Assembly: GCA_020850225.1 (NCBI GenBank)
Contig: JADZFD010000011.1
Location: 1-64,000, forward strand
Direction: 5' to 3'
Source of the DNA: Saprospiraceae bacterium
GTDB lineage: Bacteria > Bacteroidota > Bacteroidia > Chitinophagales > Saprospiraceae
Length of the DNA: 64,000 bases
A program made the position numbers and the translations under genes. The notes under the pieces are model-generated. The model made no database searches. It was not told the DNA's origin and saw only the letters and a list, made by a program, of their open reading frames with translations. Shown here one piece after another: positions 1 through 9,598 of this stretch; position 1 is the first letter of the stretch, and the number at the start of each line of letters is the position of its first letter.

Positions 1-905
1 ATCCTGCCTTAAGTATGAATCCGAATGGAACGATAAACGTAGCACCGGGCACCCCAGCAGGTACATATACCTATCCATACACCATTTGTGAGATTATTAA
101 CCCTACCAACTGCGATGATGCTGTTGCTACTGTTATTATTACCGGCGTTACTACAGTTTGCGTAGTTCCCAACTTACAAGTATTACTTGAAGGACCATTT
201 AAAGACAAGGGAGACGGCCAGACGATGACAACTAAATTAAACAATTTAGGGTATTTGCCAGGACAAAAACCAGTACCATTCTTTGGTATTCCTACACCGG
301 TAGGACAACCATATGGAATAGCTCCATGGAATTATGCAGGCAATGAAGGTATTAATTACGATAAGAGTCTTCAAGGACCAAAAGCAGGATATGCTGCTGA
401 TATTACTGATTGGGTTTTGGTGAGCTTAAGAGAGACGACTTCACCATCAAGTACAGTCTGCCAAAAGGCTGCTTTATTACATAGTGATGGTACAGTTGAA
501 ATGATAAGTGGATTTGACTGTTGTGAAATTGACTTGAACAAGCAGTATTATGTAGTAGTAGAGCACAGGAATCACTTAATAGTTATGTCTCATGTAAAAT
601 TACCTATATCTAATAATTCAATAACATATGACTTTACCAGTCACCAGTCTTACAGAGGTTTATTAGGGAATGGTCAAAAAATTATAGATGGCAAGTTTGT
701 AATGTTTGCAGGAAATGGAGACCAGATCGAAACAGTTTCGAGTGTCAAGGATGTTAATATTAAAGACAAGGATCTTTGGTTATTGCACAATGGTGAAAAC
801 AGCCAGTACAATATCAATGACTTTGAACTGAATGGAGATGTCAACGTACAGGATAAGAATATGTGGTTGGACAACAACAGTATTTTTACTGATGTACCGA
901 GATAA
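1..905 (+). CDS. C-terminal part of a large secreted repeat protein with dockerin-like tail (5' end outside window)
   Basis: The frame is open from the first bases of the window to a TAA at 903-905, so this is the 3' end of a longer gene; the ATG at 15 is internal. The first ~45 residues read like one of the repeats of Bacteroidota surface adhesins ([14 protein letters not shown], then an N-P-T-N-C-D-D-A motif). The next ~170 residues form a beta-rich region, including a segment typical of secreted Bacteroidota proteins ([11 protein letters not shown]). The end holds two Asp/Asn-rich loops, [10 protein letters not shown] and [11 protein letters not shown], spaced like the paired calcium loops of dockerin-type repeats, and stops at DVPR. 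I see no T9SS type A or type B sorting domain. It is probably a secreted or surface protein; its function is unknown. A strong terminator follows. Confidence 0.75.
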   Translation, partial: PALSMNPNGTINVAPGTPAGTYTYPYTICEIINPTNCDDAVATVIITGVTTVCVVPNLQVLLEGPFKDKGDGQTMTTKLNNLGYLPGQKPVPFFGIPTPVGQPYGIAPWNYAGNEGINYDKSLQGPKAGYAADITDWVLVSLRETTSPSSTVCQKAALLHSDGTVEMISGFDCCEIDLNKQYYVVVEHRNHLIVMSHVKLPISNNSITYDFTSHQSYRGLLGNGQKIIDGKFVMFAGNGDQIETVSSVKDVNIKDKDLWLLHNGENSQYNINDFELNGDVNVQDKNMWLDNNSIFTDVPR

Positions 906-945
906 TGATTGAAATGCAGATGCATAATCTGTAGTATATTGAAGA

Positions 946-981
946 CAAAGCCCTGATACAGCAATGTATCAGGGCTTTTTA
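946..981 (+). terminator. Rho-independent terminator of the first gene
   Basis: A perfect 13-bp stem (948-960 with 965-977) has a GCAA tetraloop and runs straight into five or more T residues. It lies 42 bases after the stop codon. Confidence 0.9.
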
Positions 982-1176
982 AATGGGTACACATAACAAA
1001 ATACCTTATACGGTTTTTACATACAAATCAAACCAGTATTCTAAAAAAAACTTCAAAAAATATAAAAATAATATCCTGACAAATTACTTTTGACTCAAAT
1101 TAATAAGTATTGGTCTATTAATTCCATAAGTAAACCAATTCAAATAACAACCATATTTTTTAACTAAAAAAATAAT

Positions 1177-2007
1177 ATGAAATATGTATGTAAGGGCTTA
1201 TTGTTGACATTTATACTGTTCTATATAAGCTGCTCTGTCAAAAAAGAATTTAAAGACCCTATACCCAAACATAATACTTTCACGCTTCAATCCAAACATT
1301 TAGGAGAATTTAGGATAATAAACGTTTGGGTTCCGGATAGTTTTAATTCAGTATCAGATTCATTACCTGTTATGTATATGGCAGATGGTGGTATACAGGA
1401 AGATTTCCCACACGTAGCGAATACTTTATCGGAACTCATTCAACTAAAAAAAATAAAACCCACGATACTTGTCGGTATAGAAAATACGCAACGAAGAAGA
1501 GATTTGTCAGGGCCTACCGAAGTGGAAGAAGACAGGAAAATAGCACCTGTAGTAGGAGGTGCTGATAAATTCCGTGCCTTTATTCAGGATGAATTGATAC
1601 CCGAAATAAACAGAAAATACGCTACGACAAAGGAAAGAGGAATCATTGGTGAGTCCTTATCAGGTCTTTTCGTTTTTGAAACATTTTTGCTGACACCGGA
1701 TATGTTTGATTATTATATTGCGTTTGATCCTTCACTCTGGTGGAACAACCACTATTTGGTCAGGAATGCCAAAGAATATATATCAAAATTTCCGACATCG
1801 GAAAAACGGTTGTGGTTTGCATCTTCCAGTGCCAAAGACATTTCTGTCTATGCTAAGGACATGGTTAAAATACTTCAGATAGAGCGACGTCCCAACATTG
1901 AATGGAAATTTTCAAATGAACCCAATGAAAAACACAATACCATATTCAGAGCAGCAAAAGAAAAAGCAATTATCTGGACTTTAAGTATAAAACCTGAACT
2001 GCATTAG
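1177..2007 (+). CDS. Lipoprotein alpha/beta-hydrolase, esterase D / enterochelin-esterase-like
   Basis: A predicted lipoprotein of 276 residues. The hydrophobic signal ends in a lipobox (FYISC, Cys19), so the enzyme should sit on a membrane facing the periplasm or outside. The fold is the Esterase D/Fes family: early WVPDSF, LPVMYMADGG oxyanion region, then the nucleophile elbow GESLSG with Ser160. Asp184 (FDPSLWW) and His253 (EKHNT) are good candidates for the rest of the triad. Family members cleave acyl esters, including siderophore (enterobactin/bacillibactin) esters, but nothing here fixes the substrate: no TonB receptor or siderophore gene lies next to it. The ATG follows an AT-rich leader; a TACTTTTG at 1085-1092 could be its -7 element. 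Confidence 0.8.
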   Translation: MKYVCKGLLLTFILFYISCSVKKEFKDPIPKHNTFTLQSKHLGEFRIINVWVPDSFNSVSDSLPVMYMADGGIQEDFPHVANTLSELIQLKKIKPTILVGIENTQRRRDLSGPTEVEEDRKIAPVVGGADKFRAFIQDELIPEINRKYATTKERGIIGESLSGLFVFETFLLTPDMFDYYIAFDPSLWWNNHYLVRNAKEYISKFPTSEKRLWFASSSAKDISVYAKDMVKILQIERRPNIEWKFSNEPNEKHNTIFRAAKEKAIIWTLSIKPELH

Positions 2008-2008
2008 T

Positions 2009-2191
2009 ATGTATAAAACAGGCTGGTTATACTTTTTTTTGCCATATACTGAGTTTTCAATTATATTTGCACTCATATTTGTATGTCTGGTCATCGTTTT
2101 ACTCAATTCAAATACTCAACAGATCCAAACCAATAATAGGAAAATTCTGAATTTCAAAATTAAAGAGACATTTAAAGTTAAATCTGAATAA
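2009..2191 (+). CDS. Possible small single-span membrane peptide (60 aa)
   Basis: The ATG begins one base after the stop of the esterase gene, so it could be translated by reinitiation. The peptide has one strongly hydrophobic stretch (about residues 6-32) and a basic tail. I recognise no family, and AT-rich DNA gives such frames by chance. It is listed because of its position only. Confidence 0.25.
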   Translation: MYKTGWLYFFLPYTEFSIIFALIFVCLVIVLLNSNTQQIQTNNRKILNFKIKETFKVKSE

Positions 2192-2330
2192 AGAGTATTT
2201 CTAACGATGAAGATAATAAGATTCATATCCAGTATGGAACTTTTAAATAAGATTTCCGGGTATTAATCTGAATCAGCCAAAGAGACATACAGTATATTTG
2301 ATTTGCTTTAACCTGAGATTTATAGTTGCA

Positions 2331-5300
2331 ATGCCAAAACTTCGACGTATTATTATTTACATATGTATGCTGTTTCAAAGCTATGCTATTGCACAGGATA
2401 CGATAGCACCCGTTTTAGTCATCCCGGCTCAGGATACTATTTTTGAATGTGGCAAAACTACGAAGTTGACCGATAAACTTACGGTGTGGTTTAACAATGC
2501 TGCAGGAGCTGTTTTTGAAGACAATTCAGGTAAATACAATATTGTTACCAACATTACTTTAGCACAAGCCATAACTATATTTAATAATTCAGCAGGAACC
2601 TTATGCGGTAAAACACAACGGGTCGAAGTTATCTTTTCGGCAATTGACAGTGCTGGAAACATCAGTTTACCGGATACGGCTTCATTCTATACTACTGATA
2701 CAAGTCCGCCAACCTTCAATACGGTACCCAACGTCGCCTATACATGTCATACACATATCAGAGACACACTCATACAATGGATTCAGGACAAAGCAGGTTA
2801 TGTGGCATCGGATCAGTGTACAGATTCCGTATTATGGACGAATTTTACATATGGTTTTTTTGTAAATAATGTACAGATATCTTCCGGAAGCGGTAAAATC
2901 GCTTCAGGCCCCTACCCTATTATTCCCGATGGTATATGTGACTGGACTATGAAAATTAATTTTTTTGCTCAGGATGAATGTCAGAACCAGAGTATCACTC
3001 CGGGTACCACTTCGTTCAGTGTCACGGACAATACAGCACCTGAATTTTTAAATTTTCCGGTTGACATTACAGTTTCCTGCGACAAGATACCTCCTGTTAT
3101 TACTCCTATTGTTGTCGATGGATGTACGGCTAATATGAGTCCTGTACTTACATCTGTCAGTTCGCAGGATAGTCTGCCTGCATCCTGCAGCCACTACAAT
3201 TATATTATCACACGCACCTGGACAGCCACCGATAAATGTGGAAATTCAGTTCAAAAAACACAAACAATTACAGTTAAGGACTCCATACCACCATTTGCTA
3301 CGGAAATGAAGGACATAATCGTATCATGTGATGTATTTGACAATGCAAAGGACAGTATCTTTGCTACTTTTAATGACAACTGTTCTCCTGTTTATGTTAT
3401 CTTTAGTGATACGACATTGTCAACTGGCTGTACAAATATCTTTAAAAGGACTTATTCAGTATCAGATATTTGTTCAAACAGCAGCATATTCCAACAGCAA
3501 ATACGTGTTATTCAGGACAAAAAGCCAGTTGTTACAAAACCAGCCCGAACCATCGCTTTAAACTGCAATGACCAGAGCAATCCGGAAGGTCGATTTTATC
3601 AATGGGTAAACGAAATGGGAGGTTCGGAAGCCGTTTCCATATGTGGCAATATAAAAGGTTTTGCTGCTTTTAAAGGTACTTATACTGCTGACGATCCGGC
3701 TACTTTTCCGGGTAAGTATCCGACAATTCTGCCACCATTAAATTGCCCATCCCAACTCAAGGGATGGATCAGATATGCAGAAGTGGATTTTGTATATTAT
3801 GATAATTGTGGCAATGTAAGTATTACATCAGGTATTTTTGGCATACGGGATACCCTCGCTCCGGAAATTGTCCAGTGTTCTGATAAAAAAATCACGCTCA
3901 ATACTGCAGAATGCCAACCGAGTATTCAGCTTAAAACACCGGTTTACAAAGATGACTGCTTCACAGTTTTACCCCAGTTTACTCAACATATCAAAACAGA
4001 ACTCACCTCAAAAGATCCGGCAGGACCTGAAGCTATTGTAGATACTGTTATTGTTCATATTGGCCCCATCAATCCTTTCATTTCCAATCCTATCAATGAT
4101 GGATTCGTACAAATAAGTTTAGTCAATATGGACATAGACGATCCCTCAGAGTATTTCAATATTTTCGATGAAGATGGTCAGTTTATTGGCATTTCGCCAA
4201 ATGGACCTATGCAATGCTCATCAGTTAACTTCGATATCACTCTGAATAGAGATAAAATACATCGGTGGATTCAGGATGGATATATAGATCTTAAATTTGC
4301 TCCCAACCGAATACAGGGAGAACCTGTTTTTTCAATCAATAACATTTGTGGTACGAGTACCATTGACGTCACACTCAATTTTGATGTGGATACACGATTT
4401 GCAGCAAGAACATACTGCGTTATCAATAAAAAGGATACGATACATTATTTTAATGCAGACTCCATAGTGGTGGAATTGCAGCAAGGTATAAACACTATAG
4501 ATTTTTCAGCCATTGATTGCGCCGGTAATACAACTACCTGCAGTCAGCAGATAGAAGTTAAAGACAATGTAGCTCCTGTGGTTACCTGTCCTTCAGATAA
4601 AACTATAGATTTAGCAAAAGGCAAATGCAGTGAAGTCTTCAGCCTGCCTGTTCAGTTTGCTACAATTGAAAATTGTTCCGGCAACCGTTTATATAATGAT
4701 ATCGCCCCAAAATCAGAAGAAGCTTCTTTTATTTCTTACAGCTACAATAGCACAAAAGGGATGTATGAAGCGCGCAATAAACAATTTATTTACAATAATG
4801 TCTTCCCTATACGATTCATGACCAATCCAGTCACACTGGAAGTTGAATTCTTCGGAGACAACAATGAACCCGATGAAGTATTTGAAATTTACGCTGATGA
4901 TGGTACACTAATAGGTACGACACAAGTTATTTCCGGTACCGGATGTTCAAAAAGCAGTTATACTAAATTCACTATTCCATATGATCAGTATAACAATTGG
5001 CTCACCAATAACCAGATTACTTTTCTGGCAGTTCCTGTTAATGGTGGCAACGGAATAAATCCCTGTACAGAATTAACAGGTGGCAGTACTACCGACAGAA
5101 TTTCCTATATTAAATCGCGACTTATCTACTCAGATGCTTCTTTTGCTATAAGCGTATCCGGAGCAACCACTTTAAACAGCCAGGTTATACCCAATTTCAT
5201 ATCCAATTATAATATGACGCTCAATGGAGGTAAGAACACCGTACACATATCAACTACTGACAAAGCAGGCAATACCGGAACTTGTACATTTGAAATCAAT

Positions 5301-8300
5301 TTGAGAGACACCGAACCACCGTTGGCTTTATGTAAAAACGGTGTAGTTGAAATGCATCCCTCAGGTCTTGTCAATTCTTCAATACCTGTCAACCTGATAA
5401 ATAATGGAAGCACGGATAATTGTAGTGAAGTCTTTCTATCCATTTCTCCAGAAGAAGTGGATTGTGGCAGTCTCGATACCAATGTCAGCATAACACTCAC
5501 TGTCAGGGATGCGCAGGGCAATGAAAGTCAATGTCAGTCACTGGTGAAGGTGAATCCATATCCTTTGAATCCTACCTATTCTTCTGGTTTGTGTTCAAGT
5601 GACACTCTGAAGTTATTTGCCAATGTTCCGGATGCACCGGTTGCAGGAGCTTATTCATTCAAATGGGTCGGACCTCAGAATACAGAATTTTACACTGAAA
5701 ATCCCATTATTACGAATCCTGACGAAAGTCTGAACGGCGTATATGTACTAACAGTTACAGGATTTAACGGATGTACAGCTGTCGGATCCGTAGTTGTCAA
5801 TATCAAACCATTGACCAACCCTGTCATATCTGCTCCTGTATCCACTATTTGTGCAGGTACTGACCTTATAATTTCAGGTACTTCTTATAGTGGTGACATC
5901 AGTTATGACTGGTACGAAGGTATCTTTCCAACAGGTGTGCTTATAAGCAGTACGAAAACACCAGAGTTGATAATCACTCCGGCAAGTACAGGACCTCATT
6001 TTTATTATATGATTGCCAGAAGCAAGGATTGTAGTTCGAACCCTACACCTTTGTTGAAGATTACTGTCGATGATGTACCTGTTGCAACTGTCAGGGAACT
6101 GTTCCTGTCACCTTGTGAAGGTGGTCAAATCATACTATCCAGTTCGACGACAAATCCGAAATACATCTATGAATGGATAGGTCCAGGTGGTTTCACAGCT
6201 CAGGGTGCTAATCCACCATCCATCAAAAATGTCAGTAAGGATCAGGCGGGAGATTACCTGCTAATAGTAAAAAACGGAAGTTGTATTTCAGATACTGCCG
6301 TTACCCGGGTAAATATTCTGGAATCTCCGGAAACACCGGTAATTGCCGGCCTGGACATCATATGTGAAGGTAATATATTTACATTGGTGGCAACGGCCTC
6401 ATCCGGCGCAGAAAAATATGAATGGTATAAAAATGGAATACTTTTTACTACTACAATAGAAAACAATCTGATTATACCTAACGCTCAACCTTCGCTGCAG
6501 GGCGAATGGACAGTAAGGTCATTTAAGGGCAATTGCAGTTCTTCTTTATCCAAGATAAAATTTGTAGGTGTTGATGCCGTCCTCCAGATTGGAGCTACCA
6601 ATTCAGGGCCGGTATGCTCTGGTGACAGTCTGACCCTGCAAGCCACTTTTGTCCCCAATGCAACTTATATGTGGTCCGGTCCTGTGAATAATATTCCCGG
6701 CGTACACAATCCAAAAGTTCCTGGAATTCCCGGAGATTATACCGTAACGATTACCACACCAACCGGATGCAAAAGCAATGCCAATACAACAGTTACCATC
6801 ATTGAAGTTCCCAGAATTACAGCGTTGAGCGATGACGCTCCTTCATGTATTCAGAAAGGAAGTACAATATCTTTTCAGCCATCTGTATTTCCCAATTCCA
6901 ATCTATATCAGTATCAGTGGACTGGACCGAATAATTATTCTTCCAACATCAAAAATGCAGTAATCACCAACACATCTCATGCAGATACAGGCACTTACAC
7001 CCTGGTAGTATTGAACAATATTTGTCCGTCTGAACCATTCAGTATACAGGTTGCATTTAACATTATCCCTGACAAACCGGTCATTAATATACCGACTTCA
7101 GTATGTGAAGGCGACACAATACGATTACAGATAACTAACAATACCGATAGTGGAACATACACATGGAAAACTCCTTTGGGAACTGTATTGACAGACACAA
7201 GTTATCTAATATTAGCTCCTGCAAATAAGGTCAATACCGGTTTCTATACAGTCACTTCAATCCATTCCGGCTGTACTTCTCCATCATCAGACACGTTGCG
7301 CCTTTCAATAACCCCGAAACCTGCTGCACCTGTAATAGATTATAAATCTCCATTGTGTTATGGAGATTCCTTAAAATTGTCGGCTTCACATACCGACAAT
7401 GCCATATACCACTGGACTGGTCCGAACAATAACACATTTACAGGTAAAACTTGGGATATTCCCAACAGCACCCGGGAACAATCAGGTTTTTATACCGTAA
7501 TAACCGAAGTAAATGGTTGCCGTTCAGTCGTCTCACCATCAGTAGAAATTCTGGTTAAGGAAAAGATTACAAAACCTATTTTCACGAATAAGGAACTGAC
7601 AGTATGTGGTAAGGACAGCAACCGAATTGAGATTTGCCTGCAAGCTAACAGCCTTACACCCAATGCTACCTATATCCTGACAGATGCAGGAAATCAAAAA
7701 ATCATTACTCAGGGAACAAATACTTGTCACCAGATTCTGCCTATATCCGACCTGGGTTTGGGAACTCACTTTATTGCTGCTCAGACTTATTACGATGGAT
7801 GTTATTCCCTACCCTCAGATAATATGGTCATCAATGTAAATATTCCTCCTGATATTCAGGCGGATATAATAGAAGATAATCTTATCGCATGTCCGGATGA
7901 ATCCCTAAGGCTCATATCAAGATATGGTCCACCTCAGGTAAACATCAAATGGACGGCTTCCAAACCGGAAATTGTAATCAGTGATGATTCGGCAGTTTCA
8001 CCCATTATATCCAATCTGCCACCCGGAAACAATACAATATATCTGGACTATTCTGTCAATGGATGTCCTGAATTCAGCCGGGATTTGGTACAGATTTACA
8101 GTGAATTTAAGCCCATTGCAGAAAATGATAATTACAACATTCCATACGGTAAAAATCAACTTTTCAATGTTTTAATCAATGATGAAATACCTGTAAATAG
8201 TACCATTTCGATTGTAAAACAACCAGAATTTGGTCAGGTGAACATCAATGGAAATCAGATAGAGTATATACCCGATCCAAGATCTGTCAGTGCCACATCT

Positions 8301-8651
8301 TTTACCTATAAAGTTTGTGCTTCATATTGTGAAGATCTTTGTAGTGAAGCAATCGTTTATATTACTTATGATGAGAATATTGAATGTTTTGCGCCTACAA
8401 TATTTACTCCCAATGGGGATGGATATAACGATTATTTCATCATTCCATGTTTTGAGACAGGAAAGTTTCCAGATAATCGGGTTACAGTATTCAATGAATG
8501 GGGAGTCGAGGTATATGCATCCGTGAGATATAAAAATGACTGGGATGGAACCTATGGAGGTGCACAACTACCCGCAGGTACGTATTTTTATATTATTGAA
8601 ACTGCACCCGGAAATAAACCGATTAATGGATTTTTAATTTTGCAGAGATGA
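2331..8651 (+). CDS. Giant T9SS type-B cargo protein: HYR/Ig-like repeats with gliding-motility C-terminal domain
   Basis: About 2106 residues. I chose the ATG at 2331 because it opens a clean signal peptide (MPKLRRIIIYICMLFQ...AIAQD); the frame extends to a TTG at 2298 that gives no signal. The first half (to about residue 1100) repeats HYR-like modules of the form D-x-x-P-P with AGNxxxC ends (for example CAGNTTTCSQQ, KAGNTGTC). The second half consists of Ig/PKD-like modules with repeated C-x-G-D/x-L and Y-x-W-x-G-P motifs. A cadherin-like/Big module near 1970 (AENDNYN...NVLINDE) precedes the final ~88 residues, which match the gliding-motility-associated type-B sorting domain (FTPNGDGYNDYF, FNEWG, W-D-G-T, L-P-A-G-T-Y-F-Y). 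It should be exported by T9SS and act as a surface adhesin. It overlaps the next gene by four bases (ATGA). Confidence 0.9.
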   Translation: MPKLRRIIIYICMLFQSYAIAQDTIAPVLVIPAQDTIFECGKTTKLTDKLTVWFNNAAGAVFEDNSGKYNIVTNITLAQAITIFNNSAGTLCGKTQRVEVIFSAIDSAGNISLPDTASFYTTDTSPPTFNTVPNVAYTCHTHIRDTLIQWIQDKAGYVASDQCTDSVLWTNFTYGFFVNNVQISSGSGKIASGPYPIIPDGICDWTMKINFFAQDECQNQSITPGTTSFSVTDNTAPEFLNFPVDITVSCDKIPPVITPIVVDGCTANMSPVLTSVSSQDSLPASCSHYNYIITRTWTATDKCGNSVQKTQTITVKDSIPPFATEMKDIIVSCDVFDNAKDSIFATFNDNCSPVYVIFSDTTLSTGCTNIFKRTYSVSDICSNSSIFQQQIRVIQDKKPVVTKPARTIALNCNDQSNPEGRFYQWVNEMGGSEAVSICGNIKGFAAFKGTYTADDPATFPGKYPTILPPLNCPSQLKGWIRYAEVDFVYYDNCGNVSITSGIFGIRDTLAPEIVQCSDKKITLNTAECQPSIQLKTPVYKDDCFTVLPQFTQHIKTELTSKDPAGPEAIVDTVIVHIGPINPFISNPINDGFVQISLVNMDIDDPSEYFNIFDEDGQFIGISPNGPMQCSSVNFDITLNRDKIHRWIQDGYIDLKFAPNRIQGEPVFSINNICGTSTIDVTLNFDVDTRFAARTYCVINKKDTIHYFNADSIVVELQQGINTIDFSAIDCAGNTTTCSQQIEVKDNVAPVVTCPSDKTIDLAKGKCSEVFSLPVQFATIENCSGNRLYNDIAPKSEEASFISYSYNSTKGMYEARNKQFIYNNVFPIRFMTNPVTLEVEFFGDNNEPDEVFEIYADDGTLIGTTQVISGTGCSKSSYTKFTIPYDQYNNWLTNNQITFLAVPVNGGNGINPCTELTGGSTTDRISYIKSRLIYSDASFAISVSGATTLNSQVIPNFISNYNMTLNGGKNTVHISTTDKAGNTGTCTFEINLRDTEPPLALCKNGVVEMHPSGLVNSSIPVNLINNGSTDNCSEVFLSISPEEVDCGSLDTNVSITLTVRDAQGNESQCQSLVKVNPYPLNPTYSSGLCSSDTLKLFANVPDAPVAGAYSFKWVGPQNTEFYTENPIITNPDESLNGVYVLTVTGFNGCTAVGSVVVNIKPLTNPVISAPVSTICAGTDLIISGTSYSGDISYDWYEGIFPTGVLISSTKTPELIITPASTGPHFYYMIARSKDCSSNPTPLLKITVDDVPVATVRELFLSPCEGGQIILSSSTTNPKYIYEWIGPGGFTAQGANPPSIKNVSKDQAGDYLLIVKNGSCISDTAVTRVNILESPETPVIAGLDIICEGNIFTLVATASSGAEKYEWYKNGILFTTTIENNLIIPNAQPSLQGEWTVRSFKGNCSSSLSKIKFVGVDAVLQIGATNSGPVCSGDSLTLQATFVPNATYMWSGPVNNIPGVHNPKVPGIPGDYTVTITTPTGCKSNANTTVTIIEVPRITALSDDAPSCIQKGSTISFQPSVFPNSNLYQYQWTGPNNYSSNIKNAVITNTSHADTGTYTLVVLNNICPSEPFSIQVAFNIIPDKPVINIPTSVCEGDTIRLQITNNTDSGTYTWKTPLGTVLTDTSYLILAPANKVNTGFYTVTSIHSGCTSPSSDTLRLSITPKPAAPVIDYKSPLCYGDSLKLSASHTDNAIYHWTGPNNNTFTGKTWDIPNSTREQSGFYTVITEVNGCRSVVSPSVEILVKEKITKPIFTNKELTVCGKDSNRIEICLQANSLTPNATYILTDAGNQKIITQGTNTCHQILPISDLGLGTHFIAAQTYYDGCYSLPSDNMVINVNIPPDIQADIIEDNLIACPDESLRLISRYGPPQVNIKWTASKPEIVISDDSAVSPIISNLPPGNNTIYLDYSVNGCPEFSRDLVQIYSEFKPIAENDNYNIPYGKNQLFNVLINDEIPVNSTISIVKQPEFGQVNINGNQIEYIPDPRSVSATSFTYKVCASYCEDLCSEAIVYITYDENIECFAPTIFTPNGDGYNDYFIIPCFETGKFPDNRVTVFNEWGVEVYASVRYKNDWDGTYGGAQLPAGTYFYIIETAPGNKPINGFLILQR

Positions 8652-9598
8652 GGAATGTATTGATTATAGTAATTTTCGGTATTATCAGCCTGAATGTCAG
8701 TGGCCAGCAACAGCAGATGTACACACAGTTTATGTATAATAAGCTGTCGATAAATCCGGCTTTTGCAGGCAATGAAACCTATCTTTCCGCTTCTCTGTTG
8801 TACCGTGACCAATGGAATGGATTTCCCGGAGCGCCTACAGCACAGGTATTCAATGTTAATCTTCCGAGAATCGGGAAAAAAGTAGGTTTGGGAGTTAATA
8901 TGGAGCACCAGTCTATCGGAATTACCCGAAAGTTTACCTATGAACTGATGTATGCCTACAAATTTCTCATTGCTGATGGTACCTTAAGTATGGGAATGAA
9001 TGTTTCAGGACGTAATTACACGCAGGATTATACCGATAGCCGACTATTTGCCATTCAGGATATTAAAACAGACCCTTCGATTCCTCAAACAGTTCAATCC
9101 AAAAATTTACTCAATGCTGGTTTTGGTATTTATTACAATACAAATACATTCTATCTGGGTGCATCTGTTCCACGAATGATAAAGGCAGATATTGATTTTG
9201 ACAAAAACAATCTGTTTTCAACCGAAGTCCGGCACCTATTCCTGATGACAGGTGGTACTTTTATAGTCAATAACGATGTCAGACTCACACCACAATTGCT
9301 TTTCAGATTAGCCGAAAATGCACCCTTTGGTATCGACCTGAATGGTGCTGTCACATTAAAAAACGCCTACAGTCTGGGAATGACATATCGTACGGGAGGA
9401 ACACACGGAGATCTGGGAGAATCATTAGACCTGATTTTTGGGTTCCAAATGTCTGAACAACTTATGCTGGGTGCAGCTTATGATATCGGACTTTCCAAGC
9501 TTCGTACTGCCAGCAATGGCAGTCTGGAAGTGATGCTGGTATATAACTTTATCCCAAGAAAAATTAAATCAGTTATCATAAATCCAAGATATTTCTGA
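8648..9598 (+). CDS. PorP/SprF family type IX secretion outer-membrane protein
   Basis: 316 residues with a signal peptide ending near SGQQQQ. The mature N-terminus has the family hallmark Q-x-x-x-Y-T-Q-F-M-Y-N-K and INPAFAGN, followed by alternating beta strands (RDQWNGFPGAP, GVNMEH, YKF) and an aromatic end. In Flavobacterium johnsoniae the sprF gene follows sprB, and SprF-like proteins are needed for secretion or surface attachment of type-B-domain cargo. Here it overlaps the giant cargo gene by ATGA and the following OmpA gene by TGATG. This is therefore very probably the dedicated partner of the 2106-residue protein, not the general PorP of the secretion machine. Confidence 0.9.
   Translation: MRNVLIIVIFGIISLNVSGQQQQMYTQFMYNKLSINPAFAGNETYLSASLLYRDQWNGFPGAPTAQVFNVNLPRIGKKVGLGVNMEHQSIGITRKFTYELMYAYKFLIADGTLSMGMNVSGRNYTQDYTDSRLFAIQDIKTDPSIPQTVQSKNLLNAGFGIYYNTNTFYLGASVPRMIKADIDFDKNNLFSTEVRHLFLMTGGTFIVNNDVRLTPQLLFRLAENAPFGIDLNGAVTLKNAYSLGMTYRTGGTHGDLGESLDLIFGFQMSEQLMLGAAYDIGLSKLRTASNGSLEVMLVYNFIPRKIKSVIINPRYF

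Noticed and set aside
2298..2330. TTG-initiated N-terminal extension of the giant cargo protein
   Set aside because: The extension breaks the signal peptide; the ATG at 2331 gives a normal one.
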